Source: an uncultured Myxococcales bacterium (GTDB lineage Bacteria > Myxococcota > Myxococcia > Myxococcales > Myxococcaceae). From it: a DNA stretch of 64,000 bases. A program made the translations under genes and the position numbers. The stretch covers positions 372,001-436,000 of the forward strand of contig CALJKW010000022.1 of assembly GCA_937980205.1 (NCBI GenBank), in the 5' to 3' direction. Shown in pieces: positions 16,511 through 25,173 of this stretch. The number at the start of each line of letters is the position of its first letter. Within the stretch, counting starts at the first letter, position 1. The notes beneath the pieces are model-generated. The model saw nothing but the letters and a program-made list of their open reading frames with translations. It was not told the origin of the DNA and made no database searches.

Positions 16511-17095
16511 ATGCGGACCGTTCGAACGCTCGCCGCGGTGCTCGTGCTCTGGACAGCGTCGGCGGGCATCGCGGCCGAGCCGGCGAGGTCGGCTGTTTCG
16601 TCCGAGACGGCGCCCCCGCCGGCGCCCGCCCGCAACGGCTTCGTGCACGTGAACCTCGCGGTCAACGTCTACACCTGGCTGGGCGCCACGGCGTCGGCGC
16701 CGGCGACCGACTTCACCCCGGCGACGCGCCTGTCCCTGTTCCAGCAGGTCGGCGCGGGCTACTGGGTGCACCCGCTGCTGCGGCTGCAGCTCACCCTGAT
16801 GTTCGGTGAGACGGTCACCGGCCTGCCGCCGGGGGGCAGCGCCTTCACGCTCGCGTCGGCGATGCCGCTCGCGGTGCTCACCTGGAAGGGCGCGTTCCTC
16901 GGCACCGGCCCCCTGATCGCGCCGCGCGCGTTCGGCACGTGGGCGTTTCACTTCGGCTGGTTCAACTTCGCAGGCTACGGCGTGCCGCTCGGCGGAGGCT
17001 TCATCCTCGCGGTCGCGGTCCAGGTGCCGGTGATGTTCCTCCAGCGCGTCTCGGTCGCGGTGACGCCGGCGCTGATGCTCGCGTACCGGTTCTGA
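16511..17095 (+). CDS. Exported protein, probable small outer-membrane beta-barrel, function unknown
   Basis: This 194-residue protein has a clear Sec signal peptide (MRTVRTLAAVLVLWTASAG, cleavage near AIAAEP). The mature part is rich in alternating aromatic and small residues and in glycine, ends in aromatic-terminated ALMLAYRF, and lacks cysteine pairs. This is typical of an outer-membrane barrel (C-terminal Phe). No family is recognised. It is a single-gene unit behind a FNR box, so it is probably made under low oxygen. It could be a small porin or lipid-handling barrel. Confidence 0.7.
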   Translation: MRTVRTLAAVLVLWTASAGIAAEPARSAVSSETAPPPAPARNGFVHVNLAVNVYTWLGATASAPATDFTPATRLSLFQQVGAGYWVHPLLRLQLTLMFGETVTGLPPGGSAFTLASAMPLAVLTWKGAFLGTGPLIAPRAFGTWAFHFGWFNFAGYGVPLGGGFILAVAVQVPVMFLQRVSVAVTPALMLAYRF

Positions 17096-17101
17096 CGTCA
17101 C

Positions 17102-18346
17102 CTACACAGCGCCTAGGACCGGCACCCGCTTCAGCTGCCGGTCGATGGTCGCAGCCAGCGCGGCATCGATGGGCAGGGCCGCCCGCACGTCAGGCCACGA
17201 GGCGCGAATCGCGCGCGCCGCTTCTTCGACCCACTCGGTCATCAGCCGCTCTTCGACGCCGATGTGGCGCGCGAAAGCGGTGAACACGCCGAGGGTCAGG
17301 TCCTCGTACCTCTTCGTCCGGGCCACGTTGAGCGCGGCGCCGGGCTCGCTGGGAAGGTAGTGCACCGTCGAGACGAGATCGTACGCTGGAGCCAACCGCG
17401 GCCACCGCGGATCGGCGTACAGCAGCGACCAGTTCTTCAGGTGCGCGTCGCCGTTTCCGATCGCGGCGTTGAAGACCAGGCGTCGCACCAGCTCCCGAAC
17501 ATCGGCGGTGCCCCCGTTCGCCAGGCTCAGGAGAATGCGGCCCAGCGTGTCGTAGCTGGTCGCCCGGTACTTGGCCCGCTCGTCCGGGTGGCGGTTGAGG
17601 ACCTGCAGGAAGTCTTCCACGTGGACCCGGCGTTCACCGTCACGATCGAAGCGCTTCACCAGCAGCGCCTGCGGCTCGGTGAACACCAGCTCGGCGGGCA
17701 GCCCCTCGACCGACGCGAGCGGCACCAGCTTGACCGCCGGGACGTCGATGGCGACGCGTCGCGCCCACTCCATCATCGAGAACTCGTTGAGCGGCACGCC
17801 TTTGAAGTCGGGGTGCGGGACCTTCAAGAGCCAGTGTCCGCCCTCCCCGGATACAGGCAGCACCCAGCGCCCGGCGCGCTCCTGCACCGAGAACTTCAGC
17901 TGAAGGCCCGCCACCGAGAAGCGGAGCGGATGGTCGAGCGTCGGCGACGGAGCGGGGAGCTCGTCGGCGAGCTCACCCTCGGCGGTCAGCGGGCCGTCGG
18001 GCTCCACGACGACCGCGCCGGGAAGGTCTCGTCCGAGCTGAGCGAGGAGGAAGAACTCACGCGTCGGAGAAACCCCCGCTCGGCGCGCGAGCAGCTCGCG
18101 GAGAATGCCCTCGGGCAGGAGATTGGAGAAGAACGCCGGGAGACGGACTCGCGCCTTGTGAACGGCGCCCAGGTCGTCTTCGAACACCTGGCCAAGGACG
18201 GGCCGCTCGACGTCGTCGACGTAGGCCCTGGCCAGACGGAACTCGGTGGCATCTCGCCCGCCGGGGAGCAGCCGAATCGTCCCCACGAGCACCCGCTCGC
18301 CCTTGGGGCGGAGCAGAAAGACGTTGAGCGCGTTGGCCTCACCCAT
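17102..18346 (-). CDS. HipA-family serine/threonine kinase toxin
   Basis: This 414-residue protein is a complete HipA kinase. It has the N-terminal couple_hipA domain (RLPAFFSNLLPEGILRELL), the SVAGLQLKFS loop, LNEFSMMEWAR, LLVKRFDRDGERRVHVED, the catalytic NGDAHLKNWS and the metal-binding PAYDLVST. HipA kinases phosphorylate aminoacyl-tRNA synthetases and stop growth. No HipB-type antitoxin adjoins it. Instead the upstream partner, overlapping by 8 bases, is a DUF262 protein. Base composition looks somewhat less GC-rich than the neighbours, which hints at acquisition. There is no FNR box in front. Confidence 0.88.
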   Translation of the reverse strand: MGEANALNVFLLRPKGERVLVGTIRLLPGGRDATEFRLARAYVDDVERPVLGQVFEDDLGAVHKARVRLPAFFSNLLPEGILRELLARRAGVSPTREFFLLAQLGRDLPGAVVVEPDGPLTAEGELADELPAPSPTLDHPLRFSVAGLQLKFSVQERAGRWVLPVSGEGGHWLLKVPHPDFKGVPLNEFSMMEWARRVAIDVPAVKLVPLASVEGLPAELVFTEPQALLVKRFDRDGERRVHVEDFLQVLNRHPDERAKYRATSYDTLGRILLSLANGGTADVRELVRRLVFNAAIGNGDAHLKNWSLLYADPRWPRLAPAYDLVSTVHYLPSEPGAALNVARTKRYEDLTLGVFTAFARHIGVEERLMTEWVEEAARAIRASWPDVRAALPIDAALAATIDRQLKRVPVLGAV

Positions 18347-19883
18347 CGTCGTCCTCGACGATCAGGCTGGAGATGGGTGGGCGATCCGAGAGCCGCCATC
18401 CCATCCAGTCGTTCAAGATGGTGGGCAGCTGCTCGAAGATCGCGACGTCGCGCTGCTCGACGGCGAGCGCCACGTCTTGGACCTGCGCGAGGTACTGCGA
18501 GCGCAAGACCGGCTCCAACACGCTCGGGGGCAGCGTGTCCCAGCGCTTCGGCCGCGCGCCCTCGACGACCACGCGATTCGCGATGCCTTTGGAGACACCC
18601 GGCGCCAGCTCGGCGAGCAGCTTTCCCGGCCCGGCGCGCTCGAGCACGCTCACCACGTCGATGACGTCGCCGGTCACGAAGCTGCGCGGCTGCGCTCGGA
18701 GCAGCACCAGCACTTCGATGCGGGTGCGAGCCGTCTTGAGATTCACTTTGTGCGCGAGGGCCGCGTCGGCCGGCTCGTTGGGGACGAGCGCCAGCAGCGC
18801 CCTGACGGAAGCCTCGGCGTCGGTCGAGATCGCAAAGACCGCCTTGCGAACGAGCGGAATCGACTGCCCCTGGTGCGTTCCATGGACGAAGCCGCGCCAG
18901 ACCCAGCGCGCGAGCAGGTTGCGGTAGCGGGGGTGAAGGTCGCCGTGCAGCGAGAAGAAGCGCGCGAGCAGCGCCACCGGCAGCGAGTAGGGCAACAGCG
19001 TCGAGTGCGGGACGTGCGCGTCTCGCCGCAGGAAGACGATGGTCTGCTTCAGCGCCGCGACCGTCTTCTCGAAGGCGAGCTCGCGCTCGGCGCGCGACCA
19101 CCGCGGGCGGAAGGGCTGCGTCACGTCCTCACCGAGCACGGCCTGCAGGCTCTTGAGGATGATGTCGTCGTCCAGGCGGCCGAACTTCAGCGAGGCGAGC
19201 GCGTCTTGGGTCTGCCGAATTCCATGCGCGCTTCCTTCGGGCTGGTCGATCGCGCTGAAGACCTCGGTCTTGGACAGGCGCTTCCCGCCGGTGTTCAACC
19301 GGTCGAAGACCTCGCGCACCATCGCCTCGTCCTCGGTCTCCACGACGTAGGCGGCGATCTCGTAGTCGCGAAGCCGCGTGCTGGCGCGAAACGCGCGCTC
19401 CGAGGCGTCGGGCATGGTGCTTCGAATCTCGGACCGCTCGAGCCAAGACAAGAGCCTCTCGGGAGAAGCGAGGACCGGCAGGGGCACGACGCTCGCGGCG
19501 TCCCCGCCGAGGTGTACGAAGCGCTCCTTTGCGAGATCGAACCCGATGGCGTAGTCGTCGACGGCGCCGTCGGTGCGCAGCATCGACGCCGCGAGCGCCG
19601 TGATGCGCTGTTGGCCGTCGACGATGAGCCACGACCGGTGCGACTCGGGGGCGTCGATGGCCACTGGCCCCAGGAAGATCCGCTCTGCCGGCTGCCGAGT
19701 CTCCCAGAGCAGCAGCGTGCCGATGGGGTAGCCGCGATAGACCGAGTCCAACAGCAGCAGGTTGTCCTTCAGCTTCCACTTCAGGCCTCGTTGGAAGCGA
19801 GGCAGTCGCAGCTCCCCACGCGCGGCGCGGCTGAGCAGGTCGCGAACCGTCAGTGACTCCGCTCGGGTCTGTGGAGCCGTCAT
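18339..19883 (-). CDS. DUF262 (GmrSD N-terminal-like) protein
   Basis: This 514-residue protein begins with the DUF262 signature: LRLPRFQRGLKWKLKDNLLLLDSVYRGYP, then WLIVDGQQRITALAA (ParB/Srx-like DGQQR nucleotide site) and VFDRLNTGGKRLSKTEVF. DUF262 is the NTP-using half of type IV restriction enzymes such as GmrSD and is common in phage-defence loci. The HNH-type DUF1524 half is absent; the C-terminal 250 residues are helical and unrecognised. The stop overlaps the hipA start, so the two are an obligate pair. See findings for the suggested toxin or defence role. Confidence 0.85.
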   Translation of the reverse strand: MTAPQTRAESLTVRDLLSRAARGELRLPRFQRGLKWKLKDNLLLLDSVYRGYPIGTLLLWETRQPAERIFLGPVAIDAPESHRSWLIVDGQQRITALAASMLRTDGAVDDYAIGFDLAKERFVHLGGDAASVVPLPVLASPERLLSWLERSEIRSTMPDASERAFRASTRLRDYEIAAYVVETEDEAMVREVFDRLNTGGKRLSKTEVFSAIDQPEGSAHGIRQTQDALASLKFGRLDDDIILKSLQAVLGEDVTQPFRPRWSRAERELAFEKTVAALKQTIVFLRRDAHVPHSTLLPYSLPVALLARFFSLHGDLHPRYRNLLARWVWRGFVHGTHQGQSIPLVRKAVFAISTDAEASVRALLALVPNEPADAALAHKVNLKTARTRIEVLVLLRAQPRSFVTGDVIDVVSVLERAGPGKLLAELAPGVSKGIANRVVVEGARPKRWDTLPPSVLEPVLRSQYLAQVQDVALAVEQRDVAIFEQLPTILNDWMGWRLSDRPPISSLIVEDDDG

Positions 19884-19955
19884 CTCGAAGACGCTGACGA
19901 CCTTAGAGCGGGCCGCTGACCCGATGGAGCTTTTTGCCGCTCGAGGCGTCGTCCG

Positions 19956-21131
19956 TCAGCCGCGCGCGGCCGCCATCGACCTGGACTTCGCCAACGCCGC
20001 GTCGACCGCCTCGAGCACGTTCTTGCGGAACTCGGCGTCGATGGCGCCGGTCACCGCGACCTTTCCCTCGAAGTTCGCCGGCACGTCGACCTCGGGCGTG
20101 TACGCGTTGCGGATGAAGACGTTCTTGCCGAAGCCCGCGTCCGCGTAGACCTCGGGGTCCTCGTGCTTGTCGTCTCCGAAGCCGATGAACTGCGCCTTCG
20201 GGAACAGCGCCTTCAGCTGCCCGACGACCGAGGCCTTGTACGCGCCCATGTTCTTGTCCGCGGTCGCGTTCGAGCCGATCTCCACCATGCTCGCCGAGGG
20301 GCGGATGAGCAGCGGCCCCGGCGGGTACTGCGCGATGAACCGCTCGTTCCACGGCCCTTGCGCCTCGAAGCCGCCCGACAGGTAGACGATGGGCACCTTG
20401 CGCGCGGCGACCTCTCTGAGCAGCACGTCCGTGCCGGCGATCGGCTCGTAGTCCTTCCCCAGCGCCGCGCCCGTCGTCGTCACGTCACGCAGCGTCAGGT
20501 TCAGGTCCGAGACGAAGATGGGCCCGTCGTAGTCCTTCGGCAGCGCGAGGATGCGCTGCTGGCTCTTCTCGCCTTCGGCCTCGATGTTCACGCGGATGAG
20601 CCCGCCCACCTTCGGGTCGAGGCCCGACAGCCCGTCGCGCGAGAGCTCGTCGAGCGACGTCTCCTCGAAGCCTCCGGCGTCGGTCTGCCCGCTGGTGCGC
20701 CACGGGCCGTCGCCGACCTGGTAGCTCACCTTCGCGTCCTTCATCGGCAGCGTGTGGAAGGTCGCCATGCCCCGCGGCGCGAGCCCTTTGAGCGGCGCGT
20801 TCGAGACGATCGCTCCGCCCGAGCTGCCCTCGAGCGCCATCGTCTTCGGGTCGAACGCCACCACGCCGTGCCGCGGGAAGACGAGGGGCACCGGGTCGCG
20901 GATCTCTCCGAGCACCTTCGCCGCCGAGTTGTTGAACGTCTCGACCAGCTTCCAGAACCCCATCTGCACGCGCTCGCCCAGCTTCGGCGCGTGCTCCGCG
21001 GGTTGCTGCTCGAACCCGTCCGCCTTCTTCTTCTTCACCGGCGCTCGGGCCGGCCGGGCCTCGGCCTTCGGCGCATCGGCGGTGGCACGGCTCGCTGCGG
21101 CTGACGGCGTCTTTCCAACCCGTGGAGTCAT
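19956..21131 (-). CDS. DUF2183/App1-like HAD phosphatase domain protein
   Basis: This 391-residue protein has a low-complexity basic N-terminus (residues 1-50), a beta-rich middle and a C-terminal HAD-type domain. GPIFVSDLNLTLRDV is the first HAD motif, and IGFGDDKHEDPEVYADAGF matches the DUF2183 (yeast App1, phosphatidate phosphatase-like) GD..HDPEIY motif. The usual DxDxT reads DLNLT: the nucleophilic Asp is kept but the acid/base Asp is Asn, so activity may be reduced. ATG 21131 lies 44.5 bp from the shared FNR box with a CACAGT -10 candidate. Probably lipid-related; substrate unknown. Confidence 0.75.
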   Translation of the reverse strand: MTPRVGKTPSAAASRATADAPKAEARPARAPVKKKKADGFEQQPAEHAPKLGERVQMGFWKLVETFNNSAAKVLGEIRDPVPLVFPRHGVVAFDPKTMALEGSSGGAIVSNAPLKGLAPRGMATFHTLPMKDAKVSYQVGDGPWRTSGQTDAGGFEETSLDELSRDGLSGLDPKVGGLIRVNIEAEGEKSQQRILALPKDYDGPIFVSDLNLTLRDVTTTGAALGKDYEPIAGTDVLLREVAARKVPIVYLSGGFEAQGPWNERFIAQYPPGPLLIRPSASMVEIGSNATADKNMGAYKASVVGQLKALFPKAQFIGFGDDKHEDPEVYADAGFGKNVFIRNAYTPEVDVPANFEGKVAVTGAIDAEFRKNVLEAVDAALAKSRSMAAARG

Positions 21132-21168
21132 GACCGGCGACTGTGCTCCGACCCGCCGGGGACACGTC

Positions 21169-21182
21169 TTGATCCGGATCAA
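21169..21182. promoter_or_regulatory. FNR box, bidirectional (DUF2183 gene / YVTN propeller gene)
   Basis: TTGATCCGGATCAA is identical to the box at 10189. The flanking ATGs at 21131 (minus) and 21220 (plus) are both exactly 44.5 bp from the centre. The -10 candidates are CACAGT (minus) and TACGGT (plus, 21206-21211), each followed by 8 nt and then the ATG. Confidence 0.88.
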
Positions 21183-21219
21183 GACGCGTGCGGCCGGCGC
21201 GCGCGTACGGTGGCGCGCC

Positions 21220-22482
21220 ATGACGCGAATCTCGCGAAGGGTGGTGAGCACGCCGCAGCCGGTCGTGAAGACACCCCCGAGACAGTCGAACGGCGGGGCG
21301 GCCCGGAAGCTCGAGCCGCCAGCGAAGGACGCGGCGGCGGCGCTCGAGGGGAAGCCGCCGCCGCCGTCCCCTTCCTCGCGCGCCGAGCGCCTCGCCGCGC
21401 TGTGGCAGTACGCGCGCTCGCACGCGCCGGGGAAGGTCGAGCTGCCCGGCGTCCCCCAGCCGCCCTCGCTGCCCGGCCAGCGGCTCGTGGTGGTGAACAA
21501 GGGCCCCAACCAGGGCCAGCCCGGCGAGTCGTCGATCATGCTGTTCGACCTCGCCACCGGCCGCCTGCGGAAGAAGCTCAAGACCGAGCCCGGCCCCCAC
21601 GAGGTGATGGTGTCGCCGAACGGCCGGCACGCGCTCGCGCCGAACTACGGCCTGCAGGTGCAGGGCACCGCGGCCGAGACCGGCGGCGGCGACTCGCTCA
21701 CGCTGGTCGACCTCGTGCGCGAAGACGCGCGCACGCTTCGGCTCGACGGCTGGTTCCGCCCGCACGGCGTCGAGTGGCTCGACGACTCGCGCGCCGCCGT
21801 GACCGTCGACGGGAAGGGCAGGGATCTCTCCTCCGGCTACGTGCTCATCGTCGACGTGCAGAAGGGCGAGGTCGAGCGCGCGTTTCGCATCGGCGAGGGC
21901 GGCACGCACCTCGTGCGCCGCGCTCCCGCCGGCGACTTCCTCTTCGCCTCGAACATCCAGGGGGGCTCGTTCAGCCGCATCGACCTCAAGACCGGCGAGG
22001 TGAAGACGCTGAAGACCGGCAAGGGCACCGAGGGCTTCGACTTCTCTCCCGACGGCACGGAGATCTGGACCGGCAACCTCGAGGAGAACACCATCTCGAT
22101 CATCGACGTGCAGAGCTTCACCGTGAAGCAGACGCTCGCCTCGCCCGGCGACAAGCCCATTCGCTTCAAGTTCGTGAGCCCGAACCTGCTGCTCGTCGCC
22201 AACCGCGGCAGCAACGATCTCTCGTTCATCGACCCGCGCACCCAGCAGCCCATCGGGCGGCAGCTTCAGTTCGAGCTGTCGCGCTTCGGCGACGGCGGGC
22301 CCGAGGCCGACAAGAGCTCGGTGCCGATGCAGATCGAGCTGTCGCCCGACAAGCGCTACGCCTTCGTCGGCAACAGCCACGCCGGCATGGTGAGCGTCGT
22401 CGACCTCAAGGCGCGCGAGCTCGCCGGCTACTACCTCGCCGGCTTCAAGCCGGATCCGCTCGCGCTCTACGCCGCGCCTTGA
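21220..22482 (+). CDS. YVTN/YncE-type beta-propeller protein
   Basis: This 420-residue protein has about 75 residues of proline/alanine-rich linker followed by repeating blades of the YVTN beta-propeller type. Examples are EVMVSPNGRHALAPN, GFDFSPDGTEIWTGNLEENTISIIDV and IELSPDKRYAFVGNSHAGMVSVVDL. Relatives bind proteins or DNA, or act next to periplasmic cytochromes. No signal peptide is obvious from ATG 21220, so it may be cytoplasmic. It is divergent from the DUF2183 gene and shares its FNR box. The mRNA is probably leaderless. Function unknown. Confidence 0.82.
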   Translation: MTRISRRVVSTPQPVVKTPPRQSNGGAARKLEPPAKDAAAALEGKPPPPSPSSRAERLAALWQYARSHAPGKVELPGVPQPPSLPGQRLVVVNKGPNQGQPGESSIMLFDLATGRLRKKLKTEPGPHEVMVSPNGRHALAPNYGLQVQGTAAETGGGDSLTLVDLVREDARTLRLDGWFRPHGVEWLDDSRAAVTVDGKGRDLSSGYVLIVDVQKGEVERAFRIGEGGTHLVRRAPAGDFLFASNIQGGSFSRIDLKTGEVKTLKTGKGTEGFDFSPDGTEIWTGNLEENTISIIDVQSFTVKQTLASPGDKPIRFKFVSPNLLLVANRGSNDLSFIDPRTQQPIGRQLQFELSRFGDGGPEADKSSVPMQIELSPDKRYAFVGNSHAGMVSVVDLKARELAGYYLAGFKPDPLALYAAP

Positions 22483-22541
22483 GCCGGGAGCGCAGAGCTA
22501 CAGGCGAGCGCGAGCTCCAAACCCCAGCTAAACTCGAGATC

Positions 22542-23135
22542 GTGAAGGCCCGACGGTTCCGCCATGAGTCCCCGAAGCCCATGACGCTCAGAGAGTGGGG
22601 CGAGCTGCCCGACGACGTCGCGGGGGAGTGGGTCGACGGTGTGCTCGAGGAGGAAGAGTTGACCACCGAGGTCCACGACGGCATCGCCGGGCTGCTGTTC
22701 GCGGTACTCTTCGGCTATTTCCGTCCGCGCGGCGGCTTCGTGTTCCTTCCGGATCGCAAGTACGCCGTCTCTCGCGGCCGTGGTCGCAAGCCCGACGTCT
22801 CGGTGTTCTTCCCGGGTCGAAAAGGCCTGACCGGCAGGGCCAGGTTGACGCCCGTGCCTCCGGACATCGCCGTCGAGGTCATCACGCCGACCCCTCGAGA
22901 TCAGCGGCGGGACCGGGTCGACAAGCGCCGCGACTATGCGCGGTTCGGCGTCCGATGGTACTGGCTGGTCGATCCGTCGGCCCGCACGGTCGAGATCCTC
23001 GAGCTCGGCCCGAAGGGCTACACGCACGTCGCCGACGGTGACTCGGGCAGACTGCGTGTTCCCGGCTGTCGTGGCCTCGTCATCGACCTCGATGATTTAT
23101 GGCGGGAGGCCGAGCGGCTCGCCCGGCAGCCCTGA
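22542..23135 (+). CDS. Uma2-family PD-(D/E)XK nuclease-like protein
   Basis: This 197-residue member of DUF820/Uma2 starts with MTLREWGELPDD and GEWVDGVLEEEE. The restriction-like core is RKPDVSVFF, then PPDIAVEVITPTPRDQRRDRVDKRRDYARFGVRWYWLVDP. Family members are predicted endonucleases of unknown role, often in many copies per genome and sometimes linked to mobile DNA. The start is GTG 22542, with ATG 22581 an alternative. It stands alone with no FNR box. The 108 bp after it to the next gene hold nothing recognisable. Confidence 0.82.
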   Translation: MKARRFRHESPKPMTLREWGELPDDVAGEWVDGVLEEEELTTEVHDGIAGLLFAVLFGYFRPRGGFVFLPDRKYAVSRGRGRKPDVSVFFPGRKGLTGRARLTPVPPDIAVEVITPTPRDQRRDRVDKRRDYARFGVRWYWLVDPSARTVEILELGPKGYTHVADGDSGRLRVPGCRGLVIDLDDLWREAERLARQP

Positions 23136-23244
23136 GCTGCGCCCATGCGAGGCGACTGGCTCAGAGTCTGGCGCGGCTTCTACTGGCACCACGGAATCGA
23201 TCATGATGCTGGTGAGCGCGCAGCAACTCTGGTGCCCGCTGCCG

Positions 23245-24159
23245 TCAGAGCTCGAACGTCGAGATGCGGTGCTCGCCGCTCTTCGCGTCGGGCGCGGCAC
23301 TGTAGCCGGGCAGGGCGATGGCCACGCTCAGCACGCCCGGCTCGAGGCTCGAGACGATCGCGTCGCGGTTGCTCTTGCGGTCGTCGATGACCGCGACCAC
23401 CTCGCCGAACCGCGCGCGGATCTCGGCCTCCCTGCGGCGCTTGTTCTCGGCGTCGCTGTAGCCGGGGTTGCCGATGAGCAGGTCGACGTCGGTGAGCCCC
23501 GCCGCGGCGAACGACTGCCGCGAGCTCGCCTCGGCCGTCGCCTGCCAGCGGCCCGAGTTGAACACCACGCGCCCTCCCGCCTGACGGACCCGCTCGACGA
23601 AGCCTCTGAGGCCCGGCGTCACGCGGTCGGTGTGCAGCGCGGCCTCGTCCCAGTACAGGCTCGAGTCGAGCGAGTGGACGCCGCGCAAGGCCGGGTACTT
23701 CGCGCCGAGCCCGGTCGCCTCGAGGAAGTCAGCCCACGCCTCGATCGTGTAGCCGGGCAAGAGCGGCAGCGCGTGCGGCTCGAGCAGCTCCGGCACGCGG
23801 TGCCGGTGGCCGAGCGCCAGCAGCGCGGCCTCGGTGCGCTCGTTCGGCATGAGCGCCGTCAGATCGAGATCGAGCTCCACCACCGGCCGCCGCCCCTGCA
23901 GCGCCACCTCGCGCACGCGCTCGACGATCGCGCTGAGCGTCCGCCGCTGCACCTCGGGCGGGACGAGCGGGTTCAGGTGGTCGAGCTCGGGCGGCGCAGC
24001 GGCTGTCCGCTGCGCCCCGTCGACGTTCACCGGGGGGCGCCTCTTCGGCGGCTCCAGGCCGCGGCGCGCCGGCTCGGCCTGTCGTCCTGCCCGCTGTGCC
24101 CAGACCTTGTCCCACGGCCGCGGCGCCCTGCGCGAGCCGCCCAGCTTTCGCACGCTCAC
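23245..24159 (-). CDS. HAD-superfamily phosphatase-like protein
   Basis: This 304-residue protein has a basic, proline-rich N-terminus of about 75 residues and then a complete HAD fold. It shows VVELDLDLTAL (DxDxT nucleophile motif), VFNSGRW (motif II) and VVAVIDDRKSNRDAI (motif IV acidic pair). A substrate cannot be assigned. The start GTG 24159 is preceded by an AGGAG Shine-Dalgarno with an 8-nt spacer, and lies about 22 nt after the start site predicted from the FNR box at 24216. Longer in-frame GTG starts up to 24195 would sit inside the promoter. Confidence 0.72.
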   Translation of the reverse strand: MSVRKLGGSRRAPRPWDKVWAQRAGRQAEPARRGLEPPKRRPPVNVDGAQRTAAAPPELDHLNPLVPPEVQRRTLSAIVERVREVALQGRRPVVELDLDLTALMPNERTEAALLALGHRHRVPELLEPHALPLLPGYTIEAWADFLEATGLGAKYPALRGVHSLDSSLYWDEAALHTDRVTPGLRGFVERVRQAGGRVVFNSGRWQATAEASSRQSFAAAGLTDVDLLIGNPGYSDAENKRRREAEIRARFGEVVAVIDDRKSNRDAIVSSLEPGVLSVAIALPGYSAAPDAKSGEHRISTFEL

Positions 24160-24215
24160 CTTGCACGCTCCTCTCGAAGACCCGAGAGCCTGCACCCCCG
24201 CGCCGGGCCTCGGCC

Positions 24216-24229
24216 TTGATCTGCGTCAG
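24216..24229 (-). promoter_or_regulatory. Degenerate FNR box upstream of the HAD gene
   Basis: TTGATCTGCGTCAG has one full half site and one changed at its end (GTCAG). It overlaps the last codons of moaA, so the HAD gene is either in the moaA operon or has its own FNR-type promoter. The centre is 63.5 bp from GTG 24159. Confidence 0.55.
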
Positions 24230-25164
24230 CCGCCCGCCTCCGACATGCTGAACGGCCGCGCCGCGGGCTCCGCGCTGGGGTGGTGGCTGCGCTTCGCGGC
24301 CATCGCCGCGCTCACGAGCGAGAAGAGCTCGGCGTCGCTTTCGCCCTGCTTCAGCGCGTCGCCCAGGCCCACCGCGTCGCGCTGGTAGAGGCAGCCGGTG
24401 AGCCGCCCGTCGGGCATCAGGCGCAGGCGGTTGCACTGCCCGCAGAAGGGCTGCGTGTCCGACGCGATGAGCCCGAACACCTGCCCTTCGCGCGTGCAGT
24501 ACAGCGCCGCCGGGTCCGCCGGCCGGCGGCGCGGCAGCGGGGCGACGGGCCCCAGCCGCGAGAGGATCTCTTTGCCCGACACGAACGCCCGCCGCACGTA
24601 GTCGCGCGCGCTGCCGGTGTTCATCAGCTCGATGAACCGCACCTCGACGCCCGTCGACCGCCCCAGCGCGAGGAAGTCGAGCAGCTCGTCGTCGTTCTGC
24701 CCGCGCTGCACCACCACGTTCAGCTTCGCGCCGCCGAGCAGCGCGTGCGCGCGGACCAGCGTGCCGATCACCTCGCCGACGTCGCCGTCGCCCATCAGCG
24801 CCCGGTACCGCTCGGGCACCAGCGAGTCGACGTGCACCGTGGCCCGGTCGAGCCCCGCCCGCGCGAGGCCCTGCAGCCGCTCGCCGAGCCGCCTGCCGTT
24901 CGTCGTCAGCGCGATGGTCGCCGCCGGCATCGCCCCGCGCAGGGCCGCGACGATGTCTTCGACGTCGTCGCGCAGCAGCGGCTCTCCGCCGGTGAGCCGC
25001 ACCTTCTCGACGCCCATCGCCGCGAACAGCCGCCCCAGCCGGCCATAGTCCGCCGCCGACAGCCACCGGCTGCTGCGCGTCGGGGCGGCGAGCGACCCGG
25101 GCAGGCAGTACCCGCATCGGTACTGGCACTGCTCGAGCAGGTTGAGCCTGAGCGTCCAGCGCAA
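24226..25164 (-). CDS. moaA: GTP 3',8-cyclase MoaA (molybdenum cofactor synthesis)
   Basis: This 312-residue radical SAM enzyme carries out the first step of molybdopterin synthesis, GTP to 3',8-cyclo-7,8-dihydro-GTP. It has the N-terminal CQYRCGYC cluster site (CxxxCxxC), VRLTGGEPLLR, LTTNGRRL and the C-terminal second cluster FCGQCNRLRLMPDGRLTGCLY. It ends in the Gly-Gly needed for activity. As the last gene of the molybdoenzyme operon, 9 bp after the cytochrome gene, it probably raises cofactor supply when the enzyme is made. The N-terminus is slightly short compared with E. coli MoaA. Confidence 0.95.
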   Translation of the reverse strand: MRWTLRLNLLEQCQYRCGYCLPGSLAAPTRSSRWLSAADYGRLGRLFAAMGVEKVRLTGGEPLLRDDVEDIVAALRGAMPAATIALTTNGRRLGERLQGLARAGLDRATVHVDSLVPERYRALMGDGDVGEVIGTLVRAHALLGGAKLNVVVQRGQNDDELLDFLALGRSTGVEVRFIELMNTGSARDYVRRAFVSGKEILSRLGPVAPLPRRRPADPAALYCTREGQVFGLIASDTQPFCGQCNRLRLMPDGRLTGCLYQRDAVGLGDALKQGESDAELFSLVSAAMAAKRSHHPSAEPAARPFSMSEAGG

Positions 25165-25173
25165 GCGGCCCCG

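Noticed and set aside
23145..23390. Short plus-strand frame after the Uma2 gene
   Set aside because: Arginine-rich product antisense to the HAD gene end, no start signal or family.
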